Shown here: positions 1-12,856 of the stretch, one piece after another
Numbering within the stretch: position 1 is the first letter of the stretch
Layout: the number at the start of each line of letters is the position of its first letter
NCBI GenBank assembly: GCA_003439945.1
Contig: QVRM01002381.1
Location: forward strand, 62,001 to 126,000
Length of the DNA stretch: 64,000 bases
Reading direction: 5' to 3'
From: Dermanyssus gallinae
Taxonomy: Eukaryota > Arthropoda > Arachnida > Mesostigmata > Dermanyssidae
Position numbers and translations under genes: made by a program
The notes under the pieces: generated by a model
The model's input: only the letters and a program-made list of their open reading frames with translations
Databases searched by the model: none
What the model was told of the DNA's origin: nothing

Positions 1-2793
1 TACTTTACACCTACCTCTCTGCCCTTCGGTTTATGCGTCAGTGCGTGATACCAATCAAACACTTTTCTGAATAGTTTTAAGTCACTATTTCTCTCAAAAC
101 AAAAATGTCCGCCCCCTCCGCGACAAGATCGAACACGCTTTCCCTCGCAGTTCTGCAGAACTATTTATACATATTCCGCTGCCAATCGTCCAGCGTCAAG
201 GCGGCCTGGACTGTACCGTACTGTTAAGGTACTGGCACTTTTGGTCTTCTATTTCTTACTGGTTGGTTCATGGCTCTGCGCTGCTTGACAAAAAAGTTTT
301 CCGCTAACAGAACTTCTCCTAAGCTTTGGGAAGACTTCTTGCAGGGCCTTGCTCACAATTTGAGCAACGATATTCTTCATTCGTAGCGTAATTGTTGAAA
401 TGTAGTTGCCTTTTCAACGATCTCCTCGCTCGGTAGAAAATGAGGTTGACTTTGCTCTACTGGCTGGTCTTTCTGCGTGTGCGGTTCAGGGTTACGCCGT
501 GTAGGAGAACCTCATGCCTATCAGACGGTACACACATTGCTAGTTTCAACCTACTGCACAGTGGCTCGAAACGACTCGTGCATGATTCTGTGGGATAAAC
601 TATATGTTATGCACATTATAGAGTGTTAGTGCGTGTGGGCACTATGTTAATTTTCTTTAAGGTGTACAGAAGTTTTCATTAAAAAAGCATCTAATTGCTT
701 TGTAGTCAAAGGCGACATGAATTTAACGCCTTTCCTAAAGCAAACATTGTAATTTCTGACATAAGGAGCATTTTTTCGTAATGGAAAGCGAGAACTACAT
801 TGAGAGGAGGCGATACCGTCTTATTGTTAGGACATTGTTGACTTTGAACTTTTAGAAATAAACCAGACGAGCTGCCAACGATATCAAATAGCTTACAAAA
901 ACATTCTCAGGCGCGTCAGCAGAAAATGAGTTATCATTTACAAAATTTCGCCCTTGCATTAATGTCGTGCACTTAAAAAAATAACCACTTAGCCTGGAAA
1001 CTCACCACGCATCCGCCATCTTCTGCGGACTCCCTGTCTTCAGACTACGCCATAAATTCAAACGTATTTTAGCTGAGAATAATCTCTCGAAGTAAAGTGC
1101 TAGCTTTAAAATGGTTGTAACGGCTTCTTTGAAAATGGTTGTAACGTATTTCATTTTTAAAGGCTGAGAAACCCTTCTGGGGCAATGCAAGAGCTTCGAT
1201 TTAATTCAATGAAAGCGTTTACAAAATAAGTCGAAAGGCCGAATTATTGCTCTAACGGGAGAGAGGAACTGTACAATCTCATACAAACCTCTATACGTCC
1301 CGCATCACATTCACTGGCGCGACAGCTGGACCTGTTTTTTTGCAGAAACTGTGAAAATCATAACTTGCAGAACGCGTTAAAACCGGGCTTTTTATCCTTC
1401 TTCTACATCGCTCTTCATTGCTCCTGTCATTCCTGGATAAAATAGGCACAATATATACATATACTGTAGCTTCGACATTTAGTAAAAAATACGCTGCCTT
1501 TCGCAGTTTACACGGAGAATCGCAAATTATGGTTAGAAGGCCTTTGAGGCATTGATCGTTGATGGATACATTTGTTGGGGCAAGAACTAGAACAAAAATA
1601 ACGCAGCCTAGTTAAGGTCAACAGTTTACGGGTGTCTGCAATGCCAATTAGGGATTAAACAGGAACAACAATTAATTATTTGTATTGCACCTAAACAGCT
1701 AGAGCAAATGCTGAATATTTGCGCCCATATTTTTGTCAGGGCTATTTCTTAACGATCAGTTCTTGTCTTAACTATACTGTGGACATTCGATTCAATTTGA
1801 ACAAAGGTTATACAGAGCACAATGATCATATCAGAGATACAGAGCTACAACGGAGCCCACATACGTATCCACTTTTCCTTGATGCGCCAGACTGTGTTGC
1901 AATTTGAACTCAAATGCTCCTATGATACCCTCTTCCTGGTTAAAGGCGTTCGCGGCGGAAACTTAATGTCGTTAAATGGAGCTGTAAAACGATAACTATG
2001 ACGATAGTAACTCCAATAGGTTCAAGTATAGTAGTAATAGAGAGACCGCATGCAATCAGTTATGCTATTTTACAAGCAGTTCTCGCTGAAATAACCTGAA
2101 TACTACTATGTCATATTAAAGCTTACTTTAATAGTTTTTCTGCATCACCACTATTGTTATTATTATCAGCTATATCCATGGTAGTAGAGCGCACTTTAAA
2201 GCACGCGTAAGCACGTCTTTATTGGAAATAACAACAACGAATTTGTATGTACAATCTGTGACAAGAGGCCTGTGTCAAGGTAGAGGGAAAACGAACTGGA
2301 AACGATAAACACTCAAAGAACAAATGATGTCTAATATTATTTATTGCATATTACCGTGGTACATAGTCCCAGTTAGCCGAAAATACAAAACATAGTAAGG
2401 CCTTTATGTACAGGTGGCGAACCAACCAACGTATCCAGTACATCGGACGACAACGACGACGCCGATACGAGGTTCGACCCCTAGCCCGCCATCAGGAAAA
2501 GCACCTCATTGATGCATTCGTTACTATAGGCTTTATCTGCCCGGTGTCTTCTTCTTGCTCTTTCTGCTTGTTTGCCGTTCGTCCTCTCTTCCGTATTCAT
2601 TTAGAGTCTATTTTCGTTTGAATTTTTCTAAGAAAATGTGTCTACTCTCTACATCGTGCGAACGGAGGAACCACTTGTTGACGAGCAACGCAGGTTACAT
2701 GCGCGCTTCGTCTCGTCCCCGCACATCCGTCTCGTTGCTACGGCATTCTCAGCACATTCATGTTGCACTATCATTTGTACACGGCTGATGCAC

Positions 2794-2824
<31 letters not shown>

Positions 2825-3326
2825 CCTTGCATCTGACATGATCGACTTCAGCCTGTCACGTTCATTAAACGTCCATACGCTGCCTACCTCGCCTTAGCTC
2901 ACTTTCAGAAAATCTGCATCTGAAGTGTACTTATTCTACTTCGTGCCCATCTCTCTCTCGCTCTCTCCCTCTCTCTATCCACATTCATTGATAATCCTTC
3001 AATCGTCATTATTCGCTACATAATCGCTTTCTGGTGAGTACGTACACCTCGAAGAGTGAATACAATTCAATGTAAATGCCCGGCCATAATGTGTTGTGTC
3101 ATCAGTATGAACGTTTTCGTCGTCTTCATCGTCCTCGTCCACCTCATCATCATCACCATCATCATTATTGTTGTCAACATTCTTCCTACTCGTTGGTCGA
3201 CGCCTACGGGCCCGGCGTTTGCCCGCGCTCGCTTTCTTTGTCGGCTTCACGACGCTAGCGTGGAAGCCGCCCGATCCTCACACGATGTGTTGCAGCAGCT
3301 GCTTCTGCTGCTGCTGCTGCCTGGTG
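1..3326. other. gene-poor spacer, 5' end of window
   Basis: I see no recognisable gene here. The sequence is AT-rich with only short open frames. It holds a small imperfect duplication near 1108-1150 (two copies of a segment containing aaaatggttgtaacg), a (TA)n run at 2801-2824 and pyrimidine-rich (CT)n DNA near 2950-2980. The part adjoining AMBRA1 (about 2200-3326) lies downstream of that gene on the minus strand and may include its 3' UTR. A tttatt at 2218-2223 would read as AATAAA on the minus strand, but I cannot show that it is used. Confidence 0.6.
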
Positions 3327-5509
3327 CTATGATCGTCGTAGAAGCGCCTGTCGCATCGCCGTTTCCTCGATGTACGCGGTGAGGTTCTGATACGACGAAT
3401 CTCGGCGAGTACGCGATGGCCCACCCAAACCGCCTCGGTAGCCGCCGCGTCCATCCCTCGATCCGCCTCTATACAGGCTGCCACCGCCGCCGCCGCCTCC
3501 ACCACCACCACCGCCGCCGCCGGCCCCGCCTGATTGACCGCCCTGACCCTCGCTCGAGCACTCGTGACACACCGAGCAGAGCGGGCGGCAGATGCACAGC
3601 GTGCCCCGATTCGTGCCGTACACGAGGCCCTCGCCCGGATTCGGCAGCCAGCGTACGCAGTTGAGCGAGCTCAGCTGGTGAGCGGCGCTCGAGCCCACGA
3701 GCGGCTGGCTCATGTTGCCGACGTGCTCGAGCAGCACGCTGCCCGTCTGGCCCTGGGCGGGCCGCGCGCCCAGCCGGAAGATCTGCGCGACGACCTCGCG
3801 CTGCGGCGAGATGTAGCGCGACGACGCCAGCCCGACGACGATGTAGCGCGACAGCGGCGAGAAGCTCACCGAGACGGCGTTCGGCCCGAAGCCCCACGTG
3901 TAGAGCGCCTGGCCCATCGACGCCTCCTCGAGCGAGAACACCGACAGCGTCACGCCGACGTTGTCGGGCACGAGAGCGACGAGCAGACGCCCGCACGGGC
4001 TGACGTCGACCGACCCGTCGTTGTGGATCTTGCACGTCGACACGACGAGTCGGGCGCGGGCGTCCGAGATCTGCGGGATCATCTCGTCGCCCGTCGTCCG
4101 CCAGTACTGGATGCGGTGCGTGATCGTGTGCAGCGGGCCGATGCCGGCCGCCGAATAGCGGGCCAGGTTGTACTGCGGCGCCCGGAAGGGCGGCGGCGTG
4201 AACGGCGGGATGCTGGCGCCACGCTCGCTCTCGCCGTCCGATTCACTTTCCGAGTCGGACGAGCCAAAAAGGTCCAGGTTGTTGTTGTTGTTGCTGCCTG
4301 GCGCATTCGGCGGCTGAGCCACGCCTCCGTTTCCGCCGCCACCGCCACCCGCCGCTGGTATTACGGGCGGCATGGGCACTGATCCGGCCGACTCGTCGTC
4401 GTCGTCATCGTCGTCGTCGTCGCCGCCGCCATGACGGTGGTGGCCGTGAAAGCGCGGCGGAAGCCGGCGACGACTGGATGGTCGATTGTCGCCGCCTCCG
4501 CTGCCGGCACCACCACCACCGCCGCCGCCACCGCCCCTGCCACGTCTCAGGATGCAGCCGATTGATTCGGTAGTCGGCGGTCAAGATGCGCTGCATCTGG
4601 TTGGTGAGCTGGAGCGACATCTCGACCAGCCACAGGCAGTAGGCGAGATCCCACTGCTGCGCCGAGCCGTTCGGCAAGCCGCCCGCCAGCGCGTCGTCCT
4701 CTTCGCCCCGCCGAGCCATCCGCTCGGCGGCCTGGTAGATCTGCTCGCGGAGACTGCGCAGCCGTTCGCGATAGCCGCTCACGTTCTCGAGCCGCTCGAG
4801 GATCTCGGAGATGCGCAGCCGGACCTCGCGGATCTGACGTCGTGCCGCGGCGCCGTCGCCGTTCATGCCCGTCAGCGCGGTCGCCTCGCTCAGCGACTGC
4901 AGGCTTTCCTGCAGCCGACTGAGGAGCGACACCAACGACAGTGATATGTCGCTTTGAGACTCGTGAGGTGAGTCTCTTGCGGCGCCTGGTTCCGTGCCTG
5001 CTGCTGCTGCTGCCGCCGACGACGACGACGGTCGGAATGGGAGGTTCTGGCCAGAAGACGCCGCTGTGTCACCGCCGGATGAGGTGGAGGGCGCCGTCGC
5101 AAAAGACGTAGATGAAGACGTTCCAGGTACAGACGGGAACGACGACGACGGTAAGGACGCAGCATGCAATGAAGAAGAACTTCCGCCGGCAGAGGCGGAC
5201 GAACTCGCCTGAAACTGCTGCTGCTGCTGTTGCTGTTGTTGTTGCTGACTGTTCTCTGAGTGACGCATCATTCGCGTCTCAAGGCGTGTGCATAGCGCTC
5301 GCAGCCGATTAAACGTCTCCCACAGTTCGGAATTTTCACTTCGTTGCACTCCCGGCTGGCCCGGTCCAGCCGAACTATTATCGGTTGGATTGGCATGACT
5401 GGACGAAAGGCCTCCCCCCGACTGGCTATGGGATCGGCCAGCTGATCCACTGGACTGGAGACTTGAGGCTGGTGCCGATGCGGTGCCCATCAGTGAGCTC
5501 TCATACGTT

Positions 5510-5543
<34 letters not shown>

Positions 5544-6915
5544 CTGATGATGATGACGAAAATGATGACGATGAACCATAAGCAAAGCTAGCGGCTGCAT
5601 TTGCGGCTCCAGCAGCCGCAAATGCAGATGAGGCCGATGGCGAAGGAAAGCTCGATCCGGCAGCGACGCCTGACGCTGAACGCAGTGTTTGTTGTTGTGG
5701 TTGGCTACCTGCAGTTGAACCTGAGGAACTGCTTAACCCGCCCTGTTGTTGTTGTTGCTGCTGCTGCTGTTGTTGCTGCTGCTGGTGCTGCTGCTGTTGT
5801 TGTTGTGGACGCTCGGAGCCGGAAGACGGCCGCGAAAGATCAAGTAGCAGTGCCCAGGCGTTCCAATTGGGCGCATCGGCCGGCGGTGCCAACGTATGAG
5901 CGCCTGATCCCGAATGAAGAAGATTTTCGGCTGCTTCAAGCGTCGGCGGCGGAGGCGGCGGAGGCGGTGGCGGCGGTGGAGGCGGCGGGACCCAGCCGTT
6001 GCCGCGATGCTGCATCTCCGATCGGGCCGGGCCCCGCTGGTAGAGCATCGACTGCCGATCTCGGTAGCGCATCCGCAGCAGCTCGAGCAGGTCGTCGTGC
6101 GTCACGTTCCAAATGGTGAGACCGCCGCGCCGCGCGATGCGCCGCTGAAACGACGCGTTCAGTCGGGCCACCGGCGACGACGGCAGCATCTCGCCGAGCC
6201 GGTGGTACATCGTCATGAGGCGGCTGAGAATCGACGACCGCCGGTACTGGCCGAGGCCGCCTCCGCCCCCGCCCCCGCCACCACCGCCCCCGCGGTCGGG
6301 CGAAGGCAGCGGCGCGTTCGTGATGCCCGTCAGCAGGTAGTCGCCCTGCGGCGAGAAGCGGACGAGGCGCACCTTCTCGCGCTCGAGGTTGGTCTTCGTC
6401 GTGGCGAACGGCTCGGGCCGGCTCCAGTCCCAGAAGTGCACCCGGTTGACGGTCGACAGCGCGATGAAGTTCTCCATCGGGTGGAACGACAGCGACGTGA
6501 TAACCGACCGCTCGGGGCACACCCACACCTCCGAGCCGCCGCCGCGCAGGTCCCAGACGCGCGCCTCGCCGCCGAGACAGCCGCTCGCCAGCAGGTCGTT
6601 GCACGTCGGGTGGAACGCGAGACACCACGGCGTGCGCGGGTGGCCCTCGAGCGTGTTGAGCAGGCGGCCCGTCGACACCTGGCACACGTAGATCTTGTGG
6701 TCGCCGTGCGTCGACGCCACCTGCGCGCCGTTCGGCGAGAAGCACATGAGGAACGTGCTGCGCACGCTCACCGGCAGCTGGCACACCATCTCCTCGAGCT
6801 CGAAGTGGGCCGCCTTGTCCTCGGCGTAACGCTGCAGCGGGCCGTGCGGCCGTCGCGCGTGCGTCTGGCGCTGCTCGAGCAGCTCGAGCGTCGAGCCTCG
6901 CCAGTTGCGCTTCAT
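3327..6915 (-). CDS. AMBRA1: AMBRA1 homologue (autophagy/cullin-4 adaptor), with an internal frame change
   Basis: AMBRA1 is a scaffold that acts through Beclin-1/VPS34 in autophagy and as a DDB1-CUL4 substrate receptor. Seen here: an ATG at 6915 opens an N-terminal WD40 block (about residues 50-200) with family signatures such as GHPRTPWCLAFHP, ASGCLGGEARVWDL and FWDWSRPEPFA. Long Gly, Pro, Gln and Ser tracts follow. Next comes a helical region (about 670-785) ending in ILTADYRINRLHPE. The C-terminal block (3327-4379 and just upstream) supplies the remaining WD-like strands, for example DVSPCGRLLVALVPD and SVSFSPLSRYIVVGLAS. An N/C-split propeller is typical of AMBRA1. The two blocks lie in different minus-strand frames. 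A 43-nt GT-AG segment (4543-4501) would restore the frame, as would a one-base indel in the G-rich stretch. The stop is TAG at 3329-3327. No other introns are needed over 3.5 kb. The name is secure; the junction is not. Confidence 0.92.
4501..4543 (-). other. putative 43-nt mini-intron or frameshift site in AMBRA1
   Basis: On the minus strand, GT at 4543-4542 follows the HPE codons and AG at 4502-4501 follows a G-rich stretch. Removing these 43 nt (1 modulo 3) moves the reading frame exactly from the 836-codon N-terminal frame into the C-terminal frame. The second frame stays open well upstream of 4379, reading a Gly run and then nine Asp residues. The segment is unusually short for an intron, is G-rich and lacks a pyrimidine tract. 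A one-base assembly or sequencing error is an equal alternative. Confidence 0.4.
5213..5250 (-). repeat. CAG/CAA repeat encoding AMBRA1 poly-Gln tract 2
   Basis: The plus strand reads tgctgctgctgttgctgttg-type triplets, which encode an uninterrupted Gln run of about 11 residues in AMBRA1. The tract mixes CAG and CAA, so it is not a pure CAG microsatellite. Confidence 0.85.
5744..5812 (-). repeat. CAG/CAA repeat encoding AMBRA1 poly-Gln tract 1
   Basis: About 70 bp of CTG/TTG triplets on the plus strand encode more than twenty Gln residues of AMBRA1, broken once by His. A roughly 15-residue poly-Pro tract (5940-5990) and a poly-Gly tract (about 6260-6295) flank it in the same protein. Confidence 0.85.
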
Positions 6916-7833
6916 CCTGGCGGCGTCCTGTTCTTCAACAACTTCAACAACACCTACTACTACGACTACTTCAACAACAACTACTACTAGTTACTACGCT
7001 ACGAGCGTGCCTTTGCCGCAGCTTGTTGTTGCTGTTGTTGACGATATCTATCAGCCACCGTGTTGTGTTGTCGTGGAGATCGTCGTTGTTGTTGTTGCTG
7101 CTGCTGTTGTTGCTGATGTAGTTATTGTTGTAGTTGCTGATATTGTTGTTGTTGTTGCTGCTTCTGATGTTGTAATTGTTGTTGTTGCTGCTTCTGATGT
7201 TGTAATTGTTGTTGTTGCTGCTTCTGATGTTGTAATTGTTGTTGTTGTTGTTTCAACTAATGTTGTTACCGACGTCGCTACCACCACCTCCGCTACTGCT
7301 GCTGCTGTTGAGACACAGGGCAGCAACAACAACAACACCGACAAGAGTAGTTGTTGTAAAAGTCCGTTTAGCTAACGGACCGCAATCGGTTCACGTCAGC
7401 CTGTTGCTGCTGATCGACCAGCGGCACAGAGAGAGAGAGAGACAAGGACAAAGAGAAAAAACTAAACTTGCAAACGTTTGTTGTCGTGGTCGTGATGCTG
7501 GTGGTGGCGGCCGACGAGCGTCTTGTATAAAACGCCGCGATGAATCGATTGATCGTGTCCGACAAAACAGCAGCGACAACACCACCAACAACAACAACAA
7601 CAACAACACAGTCTGAACTCCCCTATCGTCGAGCACAAACAGGCGCTCGCATCCGTAACAACAACGACATCACCAACACTTCACCACGACCACCACCTTC
7701 TTCTGTTCTTAGACTTGGTTTTCTTTTTGCTGTTCTCAGCAGCAGGCAAGATGATGTTGATGATAATAATGTTGTTGTTGTTGTTGTTGTCGGCGGCAGC
7801 ATCATCATCATCGTCGTCGTCGTCGTTGTTGTT

Positions 7834-7869
<36 letters not shown>

Positions 7870-10800
7870 GCCCCTTATCCTGTTATCGGCGGTGCTGCTG
7901 ATTTACTTGGTTGCCATTCATGATCGTATTGATGTACTCGTCCTGTACACTGAGGTGAAGAAGCTCGCGTTTAGTTTCTAACTGGCGGTACGTAGCCAGA
8001 TACGAGATAGATAGGCAGCTAAGACGAGATCGATCGGCAGGAAAAAAGATCTGTGATTATTTGCCCAATCCGCGTGCGTGTTGGATCGATGGCTGTTGCT
8101 GTGTTTACGCTGCTTCTGAACTGCGCACTCGTTTGATGAATGCTAAATATTGCTGCAGTCAGTTGCTATTGTGGTGCTGTTTTTAGCTGGGACAGCGTTG
8201 TTGTCGTTGTCGTTGTTGTTGGCGGATGGGGCAGCGATGTTGTTATTGTTGTTACTGCTGCTGTTGCTGCTGCTGTTCTTGGCTCCTTCGCTGACCTCAC
8301 TCGATTCGACTATTCGATGGCGTTCACGCCTTCATTTCACACACGCCCTCACGTCGTCGGCACGTCACTTCACGGTATTCACACTTCGTTAGCTCGGACC
8401 TCTTCTTCCGTTCTTCCTCTTCCTTCTTCTTCCTTCTTCTACTACACCATCTACTAGCCCAAATCCTCAGACCAGAACCACAAGCGATATGGCGACCATA
8501 GACGCACTTTTTTTCTACCGCTGATCTAACCGCTGCTGCTACCGATTCGTCTTCACCTCGGCCAGAACTCGGCTCGGACCGAGTTCCATTTATCTAGCTA
8601 TCTATCTACCTGTACTATCTATTTGTTTGAGCGTTCCGTATACACAACCGTACACATATACACACAAACAGACACATACGAACCACAAAACCGAATATTT
8701 GCCGCCTGCCAGCCGACCGTACGACCGGGAAGCACATCAACACTACGAACAGTAGTAGTAGTAGTAGTAGTGGAACTGGTAATAGCTGCCTTTCTGTCCA
8801 CCATCAATTTACTCAGAGGACTGTCACCATTATCTACGTCCAGAACCACCGCCGTGTTGTTGTTGTCGTCGTCGTCGTCAGCATCATCATCATCATAACC
8901 GCCACCACCACCACGACCGCCGCAGCAGCAGCCTTGTAAACAACATCATGTCATGACCGATCTACGACCATCCATGATCTGCACTGTCTGCACCACCATC
9001 ACCTTATCGAGCACCACCACCATCATCATCATCATCATTATCATAACCACGGATCTTTACTGGTAACTGCTTGGTCAGTAGCTAGCAAACTAGTACTGGT
9101 TGTTGTTCATCCTCGTCGGACTACTGTTGCAATTGTTGTTGTTGTTGTTGCTGGTGGTGGTGTCGGTGACTGTTGTTGTTGTTGTTGTTGTTGATGCAGA
9201 TGCTCTTGTTGTTGTTATTGTTATTGTTGTTGCAGGTGCTCTGGTTGTTGTCGTCGAGCCAGAGACAGAAGTACAGTTGCAATAGAAGCGGTATCAGCAG
9301 CAGCAGCAACAAAACAAAATCAAAACATCAGCCAATTCATTGCAGGACTTAATTTGCTAAGCCGGTTCGTTGCCGCCACCGCCGTCAGGTCCACCACCAT
9401 CATACGTGCCGTCTCTATCTTGGTCTGTATTGACGAACGTACGTGATCATGGACGCTCGATTATACGTACACCTCACAAGACTTGCAACTTGAATTGATC
9501 ACCACTTGAGCGGTACCAGAAGCACCAGAAACACAGCAGCCACCGACCACCGTATGTGATTTATCTGTCGGTCGGTCGGTCTGTGTATCTATCTGTCTAT
9601 CTATGGGTTGTTGTCGTTGTTGACGATTTTGTCGCCAAAGGTCCGACTACGACGACGTATCTCTACGTTCATGCTACTGTACGATACAACAGCGGCAGTA
9701 TGATTACCAGTATCACGTATATGCATGCATCTATGCATACACAATTACTAACCGCCGGACGGACGGACGGACGGCCGGACTGAAGGAAGGAAGCAAGGAC
9801 CGTATCTACAGCCTCCACCTCTTTCACCACTAAGCGCTAGCAAACACTATTGGCTGCCGCTGCAGCTGCTGTGGGCGTTGTTGTGGTTGTTGTTGTTGTT
9901 GTTGTTGCTGAGAGAGAGTTGTTGTTGTTGTTGTTGTTGCTGCTGCTGCTGCATAACCATCTTACCACCAACTTAGAACGACAGACGGGCGGACAAATAA
10001 ACAGACCGACAATCACTAGTTTTTGATACACACCACACAACTGCAGTGGTGGTGATGGTGGCGGCGGAGGCGCCTACAACTCACAGTAGCTCCTGCTACA
10101 GCAGCAGCAGCATCACCACCACCACCAAGAATAGCAATAACAACACTATAATAATAGTAATACTGCTGATTGATGCTGATGGCGCTTGATGTTGACGCTG
10201 CCGCCCACCTCTGTATATTTGTGTATATGTGTGTCGTCTAATCGGCGACTGTACGACAAGACGAAAAGCCCTACAGATGGTGGGCCCGGCCCTACCGACG
10301 ACGAAACTATGGTCAACCAACCAACCAACCGTACCCGAAACCCAGCAGCAAAAACAAGTAGCCAAAACGTAGCCGCCGTCTGTAAAAGTAATAGCGGTAG
10401 CAGTACTAATAATGCTCGGTGTCGTCGTCGTAGTAGCAGTAGTCGTAGTAGTAGTAGTTAGTAGTAGAAGAAATTGTTGTTGTTGTTGTCCGAGTAGGTA
10501 GGTGGAAGCCGTCAATAGTCGCCCCCCAATACTTGCCGAGAGAAAGCGAATGGTCACCACACTCGGCACATCAACAACAACAACATCACCATCACCATCA
10601 ACAACATCAGCAGCAGCAGCAGCAGCAGAGGTAGCAAAGCTACCAATAGCAGAAACCTACAACTTCCTACTGCTGCCGCTGCCGCTGCCTCCGCCGCCGC
10701 GGCCGCTGATGCCCCTCGGCTGCTCCCGCTGTCGTTGCCGCCGCTGCCGCCGCTGCTTCGGCGGCGAAACTACACCGCAACTCGACCTCCGTCAGCCGTA

Positions 10801-11760
10801 AGTCCGCTAGAAAACTATGGTGCTGGTAGTGGTGCTGCTGTTGTTGTTGTTGTTGTTGTTGTTGTGCTTGTTGATGATGATGATGATAGTGGTGGTAGTG
10901 ATGATGATGATGATGATGATTATCATCATGGTAGAGCAACATCACGCACGACGACGAAACTGAGCGTTACGGTACAGAAGTTGTAGGAATCATAATACTA
11001 ATAATAACAATAATAATAACAACAACAACAACAACAACAAACAAAATAACAACACTACCGGTACTCGCAACAGTAGCAGCAGACGGCATTTACGGCGACT
11101 TGCCGTGTGGTGACTGATAACCTGTTCGTTCACGATAATGATTATTAGATTATTATTATTATTATTATTATTGATGATGATGCTCGAAGACAATAATCTC
11201 GATGCTGTGGTTCGTAGACGGCTTCGGTCGTCTATCTTTTTTTCTTGTCGAAATTTGCGCTGTAGTTGAGAGTGTAAAATTTGACGCGGCCTCGCTTTTT
11301 TCGGTCTGCCGTTTGTCCGCCCGTCTGTCCGTCCGACACACTGACCGCCCGGCCGGCCGAGCAGACGACCCACTCGAACGATCAAGTAGAGATCATCAGC
11401 ATCATCATTGTTGTTGTTGCGGCCGCAAACGGAGCGGCGCAAACCCGCCACTGCCAACTATGGTTGGCAAGCGAACGGAGACAGTCGACGGCGGCGGCGG
11501 CAGCGGCCGCCGCCCGACAAAATCACAATTCGAAACTACTCAAGTTCGCGCAGGCAAACTCTCTCCCGGGCGAGCGCGTCAAAGAGCGTCTGCTACCTGT
11601 TAGTGAAGGGCCCTTTTGTTGTTGTTGTTGTTGTTGTTGTTGATGTTATTGCTAACTACTAACTTGGTGCCGTTGTTGCTGCTGCTGCTGCTGCTTCTGC
11701 TCCGGCTGGCCCCAGCTGCCCCGGCGTTTGCTTTTCCTGCGCCCTGTGAGTAAGTGTGAC
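6916..11760. repeat. 5-kb triplet-repeat region upstream of AMBRA1
   Basis: This stretch is dominated by short arrays of GTT/AAC, GCT/AGC, CAT/ATG, ACC/GGT and TTA/TAA triplets. Examples are at 7741-7875, 9120-9240, 9880-9955, 10565-10630, 10830-10925, 11000-11045 and 11610-11645. Open frames occur on both strands but encode only homopolymers (Val, Leu, Thr, Asn, Gln, Ser) and look spurious. The strand carrying GTT switches several times, so this is not one long microsatellite. It lies immediately 5' of AMBRA1, so it probably contains that gene's promoter, 5' UTR exons or first introns, but I see no defined promoter element. No protein gene is supported here. Confidence 0.75.
7148..7250. repeat. 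30-bp unit repeated about 3.3 times
   Basis: A 30-bp unit made of ten triplets (three gtt, two gct, then tct gat gtt gta att) occurs three times in tandem with essentially no divergence, followed by a partial fourth copy. It sits inside the triplet-repeat region. Both strands read through without stops, but the peptides are low-complexity. Confidence 0.85.
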
Positions 11761-11919
11761 AACAAAAATGTCATACACGTTCAGGCAGCCCCGATTGACA
11801 CTCTACAAAGTATGACCGGTTTAGCGATTCGGTTTGGTTAGAAACGTTGTTCTCTCTTACTCAGCCGTTCACCTGTGTTCACGTGCATTCGTCGAAACGG
11901 TGTACACCTGTACATATAC

Positions 11920-12040
<121 letters not shown>

Positions 12041-12816
12041 CGATAACAGTGTGATGGTGTAATAACTGGTGCGGTTATCTTCGGCAGAAATGAAGTATAC
12101 TACACTATATGTAGTATATTATATTGTTGTCATTATCTTTGCTGCGTTAATTTAGGTGTCGAACGTTAGAGAGAGAGTGCGCGCGATTAAGTTTAGACAG
12201 AATGAAGGGAGCTGGCAGAGTATGACTGTCATTATTATTTTTAGTAGAGTATTACTGTGCCTGCAAAACGTTCGAAGATGTTCCAATCAGCTGACTAGAT
12301 CAGTAACGGTAACAATTGCTCGAGTAGAACTCATGTGAGCTTCCGTTGTTGCTGCCAATTCATATCCGGCCGGTATCGGCATCTGTTCCCGTGATGATGT
12401 GTGACTCACTGTGTTAAATTATGATTTCGTGTTTTGACGTAACTAGGTACACGCCAGTCACCAACCACCTTACGAAATGCCTCGCCCCTTTCTGATGTTC
12501 TGAACAACGATAGTCGATTGATTACCTTTATTATATTACGTTGAAAGAGAGTAATAGATGTGATGTAATCTGACGCTTGTATCACTTCTATCGAATCGGT
12601 GGGGATTTATCGCTATGGTTGTAAATACCTTACTTTTGTGAGAGTGTTGAAAGTGTTGTTTTTGTAAACGTAGTGTTCGGTGATGTTTGGTGGTAGTATT
12701 AATATTGTTGTCGCTCTTATGACTATTTGATGGTAAACGTCTTGTCGCTAGTTCTCTGTTGAATTCAATGGCGATTGCTGGTCACTTTATAGCTGTGTGA
12801 TAACATTTTGTTTCCG

Positions 12817-12856
<40 letters not shown>

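Noticed and set aside
2999..3250. Minus-strand frame with a basic then an Asp-rich segment, just downstream of the AMBRA1 stop
   Set aside because: It is encoded by simple triplets in a different frame and I see no convincing splice link to AMBRA1; it could be UTR.
3534..4382. Long plus-strand open frames opposite AMBRA1 (also 5914-6990)
   Set aside because: They are antisense shadows of the GC-rich AMBRA1 coding strand; their products are Arg/Ala-rich and match no family.
7148..7250. CRISPR array
   Set aside because: The direct repeats are contiguous without unique spacers, in an animal genome.
6905..8460. Poly-Val, poly-Leu and poly-Thr open frames in the triplet zone
   Set aside because: They arise from GTT/AAC repeats that are open in all frames; there is no real domain.
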